A DNA stretch of 64,000 nucleotides from Skeletonema tropicum (taxonomy: Eukaryota > Bacillariophyta > Thalassiosirophyceae > Thalassiosirales > Thalassiosiraceae), in assembly GCA_037178625.1 (NCBI GenBank), contig CM074144.1:1550001-1614000 (forward strand), written 5' to 3'. Position 1 is the first letter of the stretch. Every line of letters begins with the position of its first letter. Of the stretch, positions 58,895-64,000 are shown piece after piece. The position numbers and the translations under genes are program-made. Below the pieces are notes generated by a model that saw only the letters and a program-made list of their open reading frames with translations, was not told where the DNA came from and did not search any database.

Positions 58895-60174
58895 CTACCT
58901 CTGTTTCCGACACGGCTGGATAGATGCTGTCGTTTCCTTTCTAGTCAGACTTGACAAGAAGCTCCTGAACACATTTGAACTCTTCTTCGACTGATGTGCT
59001 GAGTCGCTTAGACGAAGGTTGCTCCCATTTGCAGGTGACCTCGTACCACCCCTCCCATCATCGGGTAAAAATGAAAGCTTGATCAATTGTTTGAATCCCA
59101 TATGCTTATTATTCTTCTTCAATCGCAGATACCTGGGGCGAGCATAGATGAATGCATTGAAAAAGCCCTGAAGAGGATTGAAGATAGACACAACCAATGG
59201 AAACGATTGCCTATGCTCTCCGGTACGTAATTCCCACATATAAAATCCCGTTGACAACCAAGTTAGGATGAATGCACCCACATATAACATCGACTGGGTG
59301 AATACACTCCTTGCATAGGATGTTTTCTTCTTCATATCCGATAACTGATGCGTAGCAATAGCAACACCTTGAGTATGGTATTTCTTCATTTCTTTCTCTT
59401 GCCGTCGCACAAACAAACAAATTAGTGTATTCGTCACGAAAATCACTACAAATGCCATCACGATCCAGGATTGAGCAAATGCGAAAGCAAAGTAGAGAGC
59501 AGATTTCTCAAATTGAGTGCATGAATGATCAGCTGTACACCACTGGAGTGAAGAGAATGGTGAGTATTCGAGCAATGCGATGACTCAGACATAGACAATA
59601 CAATGAACGACTTACCTTATTCGGTGCAGGGGAAATGTAGCAAAATCCTGGAGTCGGATTGAATAAGCCAATCGACACACCAGCAATTGCGAAGCTCAAA
59701 TGGAAAATTACCACAATACCATGCATCACCTTCTCCCACACCTTTGCAAATTCTTCCCTCTTCATACCCCTATTAACTATTAATACTTAAATAGTAGTAA
59801 ATACTCAGTACCATGTTATACGACGCAGTGGCGTAGCCGAATTGAGTAAAGAATCCTTGAAGGGAACATGTCGCAGTGTTTCCAAATGTCGGCAAACCCA
59901 GATCAGACGGGTATGTAAGAAATGTCAGAGCTTTATTGATAGAAAATGGCATGTTAAATATGGACATCATGCCGAGAATGCGATGTTGCGGATTTTTGAG
60001 TTTAGTAGACCGACTCGCCCAGATGGAGTAGAGGATGGTGCCCGAACCCATAACAGAGAGCGTGCCGGTTAGGAGGGGAACGTAAATGTACGCTGTGTGG
60101 AGGCCATTGGAATGGTCGTGGTAATTGGAATGGGAATGGGAAGAAGAATGGTCGTCATGGTCATGGTGGTCCAT
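58895..60174 (-). CDS. Seven-transmembrane receptor-like (GPCR) protein, near-intact copy
   Basis: Start ATG at 60174 (MDHHDHDDHSS, a His-rich head). Exons 60174-59616 and 59542-58895 flank a 73-bp GT-AG intron (59543-59615). TM1 LTGTLSVMGSGTILYSIW, then FNMPFSINKALTFL, CSLQGFFTQFGYATASYNMVLS (TM3), VMHGIVVIFHLSFAIAGVSI (TM4), SALYFAFAFAQSWIVMAFVV (TM5), a Lys-rich third loop, SVFTQSMLYVGAFILTWLS (TM6), VVSIFNPLQGFFNAFIYARP (TM7) and a Ser-rich tail. The layout is that of the diatom-expanded cAMP-receptor/secretin-like 7TM proteins. A 7-bp tandem duplication (TTAATAG twice) at about 59770-59783 puts a stop after TM3; removing it gives an uninterrupted 399-residue protein. The gene may therefore be a fresh pseudogene. 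The ligand is unknown. Confidence 0.72.
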
Positions 60175-60600
60175 TGTTATAGTTGGTCGACGGGATCCTT
60201 CACTCTCGAAAAGTTGCACAGATTACTGTTGTCAGGAGTAAGTTCCTTTCTCTCAGATTCTTGATTCTTGGCATGAGATACATACTTAGGCCTGCCTCCG
60301 CGCCGCAAGCTTCGAGGAACATCGAACAACGCACACACGAATTCTCTTCAGAAAGAGATTCATCTCAATAAACTGATCGGTGTTGGCTTTGACTTTTGTC
60401 TTTTGTCTTCCCCAAACTTCTAAGTACATAAATATGTATGTGTCAAGAATGAAAGGAAAGTCTAGATATGTACGGTACTGAGATATACGTTTACGTTATG
60501 ATGTGAGTACCGGCTGAAAATAAACTTAAGCCCATTGAGAAGATGTAAAAGTCGTATTTATTCCTACATGGGAATAAGTACACTCCTACGTAAAGTGGCA
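60175..60600. other. 5' flank of the receptor gene
   Basis: Matches 58153-58402 upstream of the broken copy up to about 60420 (ACTTTTGTCTTCCCCAAACTTCTA), the right edge of the tandem duplication. The remainder has no supported gene. Confidence 0.6.
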
Positions 60601-60603
60601 CGT

Positions 60604-62810
60604 CTTGTTTGGATCCAACTGGCCTATATATGATGTGGTCATTATCATGACGAAAACACTATAGCTGTCTTAAATCAACAAACCTATGAGGTAGATTTTT
60701 TTCTGTACGTAGGAATCGTCCAAGAAGCGGTACCAAAGTGGCGCCAACGATCATCGAGCACATCGTCACCATGGGATTTCCGCCCGATCATCGTACTTTA
60801 CTAGAGGCATGGTGTTATTATATAAAAGATGTAATGCTCGGGGTATTTATATGGATATATGAATGTATGAAGTGACTTGATATGTACCGATTTTTACATT
60901 TGATGCAAAATAAAAGCCAATCAGTGCACATGGATGTTTATCCTCATCTCCTCCGTGATCAATGAACGATGGTGCTATAACAAATATTTCAGCACTATCG
61001 ACACCAAACACTGTTAAAATAACGATTATACAGTTATGTTATGAATGTGTATATCTTTTTGTTGCATAATAATTCGTTTTGAGGCCCACAGATCCCTGTC
61101 ATTCAACACAAACACTTGTGTTTGAACACCTATCTCCTACAAGAGAATACACTTTGTGCATTCCAACGATGTCAGCAGTGATCATATGCAGCTTTATCCG
61201 TCAACCATTACTTCATTGAAACCGGAGAATCATAACAAGTCACTGAAGATTCCACTCAGATCTATTCAGAGCAATGTAGCGCCATAACAACAGCCTTCTT
61301 CGGAGACAATATGTGCACTTATTCCACCCTGATTGAACTTCAAGTCACACAACTATGACCCTGTCTCTCCAATCAAATGCAATAGTTGCTGTGCCTTTGT
61401 TGTCGGATGGTGAGGTTGGATTGAACAACGAAACCATTGCAGTTTGTTCGAGGAATGGCCATGTGTTGGGCTATGGTGATACCAAGGCTGAGTTCGCCGA
61501 TGGTAGTGTAGTCAGTGAAATCGGATCTCCTTAACAGCTCCATGGCACAAAGCGATCCTTCCATATTATTGAGAGCTCTCCTGTCGTGTTTAGTTGTCTC
61601 GTCATGATCAGAGGTCGGAATAGAGCAATGAAATGGGTGACATTTGTGTGTAATCGATGATGTGATGTGCAGCAGCAACATGGTGCCTGACGGAGTGCTA
61701 TGGCCATATGAAGTCACTAACAATGAATCACACCGACACCCAATGTCTATATGTATAAGCGGCGGCGAGGGTTGATGGAGAGAGGCCGATTGTACCATTC
61801 ATATTGAGTGGAATTGGACGATGATGCTACGATGATGGTAATTTGCGCTGCTATAGCGGCATTTTGATTTGCGTCTCTGCTCTTTAATAACTAAGTTGGG
61901 TAGGCTCGGCTTTGGATTCCTTGTGTTCTAAGCTATTCATGGACTACCATACCCAACCTACTGTGGATATAATGGAGGAGGTGCGATTTTTTATGTTATG
62001 GCACTTTTATGGCGGAAATGGTGCCATGGCGTGGTGGATTGTCGCGGTGGTGGAACTTTTTGGTGGTGGCCAAAAACACATTTGGGGGCTCTTCTGACCT
62101 TCTCAAGTGCCGGATGGAGCTACATACTATTCCTACGTACATACGCTACCCCGTAGGGTCCGTGATTTAAGACAGCTATAATTTGGTTGTCTGTAAAGAG
62201 ACAAGAGAAAGTAACGGAGAAGTACCAAACTCAGCTTGAAACATCGCGGCTGTAGATATGGAAAGGAAATCATCCTACGCAAGGAGTGTATTCATCCAAT
62301 CGATGTTGTATGTTGGCGCGTTCTTCCGAATGTGGTCGTGGGCAACAATATTTCATCTTGTGTGGTGGGTTACGGGAGTATCCGCTGCTTGGATTACATT
62401 GTTTGTCAATACGTTCATCCCGCTTCAAGGATTTTGGAATGCATTAATCTTTGCTCGGCCTCGGTATCTCCGATTGAAGAAGAAGCATGTTCAGCTTCAA
62501 GCAGCTGATCACACTTGTATTTCTTCCTCAAGCCTTGTCCATGCCCGAAGCCGAAGAAGAGAGAGGAAGGAGACGCAGATCTGCCACAAATGAGCCAAAT
62601 TATCTCAGCACATTGCGCATAGGCCGCGGGAGCGTCCACGTAGGTAGCGCATGTGTAGGAAGAGAACATCTCCCGAAACCAAATGCAAATGCAAATGAGG
62701 ATGATTTGATGGAGAACAGCTTGAATCTGGCAGTTGATGAAGAAGAAGGAAAAGGAAAGAATGAGGATGAGGAGAAGGATCATCCGAAGGAGCTCGACGT
62801 AGAGTCATGA
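60604..62810 (+). pseudogene. Seven-transmembrane receptor-like gene, third copy, split
   Basis: Remnant of the same family on the plus strand. 60625-60661 encodes the end of TM5 (VVIIMTKTL, compare VVIFVTNTL), then a 1.5-kb TA-flanked element intervenes (60662-62178), and the gene resumes at 62181 (IWLSVKRQEK...EKYQTQ). It continues through a frameshift to MERKSSYARSVFIQSMLYVGAF (TM6), a diverged stretch, and IPLQGFWNALIFARPRYLRLKKK (TM7). Another frameshift near 62485 precedes the tail MFSFKQLITLVFLP, which runs to 62810. N-terminal half not found. Non-functional. Confidence 0.8.
60662..62178. mobile_element. 1.5-kb Tc1/mariner-type element with TA duplication
   Basis: Begins TAGCTGTCTTAAATCA and ends with its exact complement; similarity continues inward (ACCTATGAGGTAG and ACCCTACGGGGTAGC) for about 35 bp. 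TA flanks both ends (60660-60661, 62179-62180). In the intact receptor gene the same place reads ACACTAATTTG with a single TA, so the insertion site is certain. No open frame of transposase size remains; fragments at 61373-61798 and 61912-62097 have no recognisable motif, so it is non-autonomous or decayed. Confidence 0.88.
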
Positions 62811-63401
62811 CGACCCATTTGCGCAATTTCCTATGTAGATCTCCCTCTCTCTGGCATGTACTTAAAGCAAGTATATTATTTACGCTACAATACCAATACA
62901 CATTTAACACAGACACAGTCTCACTATCACATGTCAAAGATCTTTACAACATTTCTCTGGACATACTATTACTATGTATATCCATGTGCTGCCTATAGAG
63001 GGAGAACTTTCTCTAGAGAGAGAGACTGAGTAAAGCTTGATAACTTAACAAATGCCAATGCTGTCAAAAGTACAATACTCCTTAGAAGTATGAATATGAA
63101 TACTTCTTCGAACCGATCGTCCGTCGTCCGCGTCGCATTTTCGAGCTAATGATTTTGCCTGTCGTTGCGAGAGAGGTGATGAATAGTATAAGACTTGACG
63201 CACGAGCGGTCCAGTTTTTATAATGATTTTCCTTAAATTGGCACGTCCTTTTCTTTATGTCAACAAAAACCACTTGTGTACTTTTAAGCCACAAGCAACA
63301 ACATGGAACAGTAGTTCTTGCTAGAAATGCTCTCATTAGTAATTATTATCATTTATATCATCTGAAACGTAACCTACCACCTTTCTCTATACTCTGCATA
63401 A
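62811..63401. other. Intergenic spacer
   Basis: Contains the palindrome CTCTAGAGAG followed by GA repeats at 63011-63027. No gene supported. Confidence 0.5.
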
Positions 63402-64000
63402 ATGCCATTCGTAACAAAGAATCCGGCCCACTATCTGGAAGCACTAGCGGAAGACTCTGATGAGGCGCTCCACGTTGGTCTCTTCTTTTCACGCAACATC
63501 AATGAACAGCAGGCCACCGATTTGATCAAGCTGGCAAAAGTCATACAACAGTCTACACGAACAATCCGCTGTTTATGGTTGCGCTTTAGAGATGGTGACG
63601 AGAGCATCTGCGCGGCACTTCAAGCGTTTGGAGACGAGTTGGTAGATGCTGCGTCCATCCAGTCTTTAGTTATTGAGGGCAAGGCCGGACATGCCGAAAT
63701 AGCATGTCTCGCTGGATTTTTCCAAAAGAACCAGCTTAGAGGACTGCAGCTACGCCGCACTGATATTGATGCATCGGCTTCGGCTGTTCTCCAGCCCCTT
63801 TTCTTAGGCTCCGACACTCTCAATGTGCTTGATTTGTCGCAGAACCACAAGTTGGGTGATGTATTTATCAAGAATATGCTGACATCACTTTCGGATGGCG
63901 AGACAAACATTGAGAGTCTCAGTATTGGTGAGTGTGATATTGATACGGCCGATGATAATGATGAGATGGAAAGGATGTCGGGATCTAGAGTCGAGTTGAT
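63402..64000 (+). CDS. Leucine-rich-repeat protein, 5' part (runs off the window)
   Basis: The frame opens at the ATG at 63402 (MPFVTKNPAHYLEALAEDSD) and stays open to the window end, about 199 residues. From residue 80 onward there are repeats of the ribonuclease-inhibitor type: SIQSLVIEGKAGHAEIACLA, LRGLQLRRTDIDASASAVL, LNVLDLSQNHKLGDVF and IESLSIGECDIDTAD. Such LRR proteins are abundant in diatoms and mostly uncharacterised; a protein-binding role is the only safe statement. No signal peptide is seen. Confidence 0.75.
   Translation, partial: MPFVTKNPAHYLEALAEDSDEALHVGLFFSRNINEQQATDLIKLAKVIQQSTRTIRCLWLRFRDGDESICAALQAFGDELVDAASIQSLVIEGKAGHAEIACLAGFFQKNQLRGLQLRRTDIDASASAVLQPLFLGSDTLNVLDLSQNHKLGDVFIKNMLTSLSDGETNIESLSIGECDIDTADDNDEMERMSGSRVEL

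Noticed and set aside
59770..59786. A 17-nt micro-intron (GT...AG) after TM3 of the receptor gene
   Set aside because: Removing it does not restore the reading frame (17 is the wrong phase); a 7-bp tandem duplication explains the frame exactly.
61373..61798. Transposase of the 1.5-kb TA-flanked element
   Set aside because: The 141-codon frame has no DDE-like motifs; the element is probably non-autonomous.
1..64000. CRISPR arrays, bacterial operons or rRNA genes
   Set aside because: No regularly spaced repeats, Shine-Dalgarno-linked gene strings or rRNA-like sequence were found; introns and targeting motifs indicate a eukaryotic nucleus.

Overview
The window reads as nuclear DNA of a photosynthetic stramenopile, most likely a centric (thalassiosiralean-type) diatom. 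Two predicted proteins (423..1181 and 37916..40252) start with a signal peptide ending in an 'xxAF' plastid-import motif (STAF and ASAF), which is typical of secondary red plastids. Introns are sparse, short (73-75 nt) and canonical GT-AG. A Tctex-type dynein light chain fits a lineage that still makes flagellate cells. Species is not determinable from sequence alone.

Layout. 1-9.6 kb: end of an unknown gene, an Mpv17-family protein, then a local family of F-box/Cys-rich/SUMO-like proteins (two open copies, two 5' fragments and one inverted pseudogene) around a triose-phosphate-translocator-type transporter. 9.9-15.0 kb: a tandem pair of O-fucosyltransferase-like membrane proteins. 15.6-17.8 kb: convergent dynein light chain and tRNA-dihydrouridine synthase. 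18.8-22 kb and 35.8-37.4 kb: three copies of a segmentally duplicated unknown gene with a shared upstream hairpin. 24.4-36 kb: repeat-rich accessory DNA with a repeat protein, an Ulp1-like protease ORF, a truncated piggyBac-like transposase, a degraded non-LTR retroelement and inverted-repeat elements. 37.9-43.1 kb: a plastid-directed S9 peptidase and two RING proteins from a second tandem duplication, cut by a 5'-truncated non-LTR element (43.3-45.8 kb). 46-51 kb: a small secreted Cys-rich protein diverging from a very large fusion protein (membrane region + CER1/WAX2-C-like + flavin monooxygenase-like). 51-63 kb: a tandem duplication of a seven-transmembrane receptor-like gene. One copy (58895..60174) is nearly intact, one is broken by a 4.7 kb transposon, a tRNA-bearing insert and a 0.56 kb MITE, and a third is split by a 1.5 kb TA-flanked element. 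63.4 kb to end: start of a leucine-rich-repeat gene.

Themes. (1) Nearly every local gene family is a tandem or segmental duplication in which one copy decays; comparing copies dates insertions and identifies empty sites directly. (2) Ubiquitin/SUMO-type domains recur (F-box, SUMO-like, RING with RING2-like, Ulp1-like), though the Ulp1-like ORF may belong to a transposon. (3) The two most unusual proteins are the F-box-to-SUMO-like fusion family and the CER1-C/FMO fusion.
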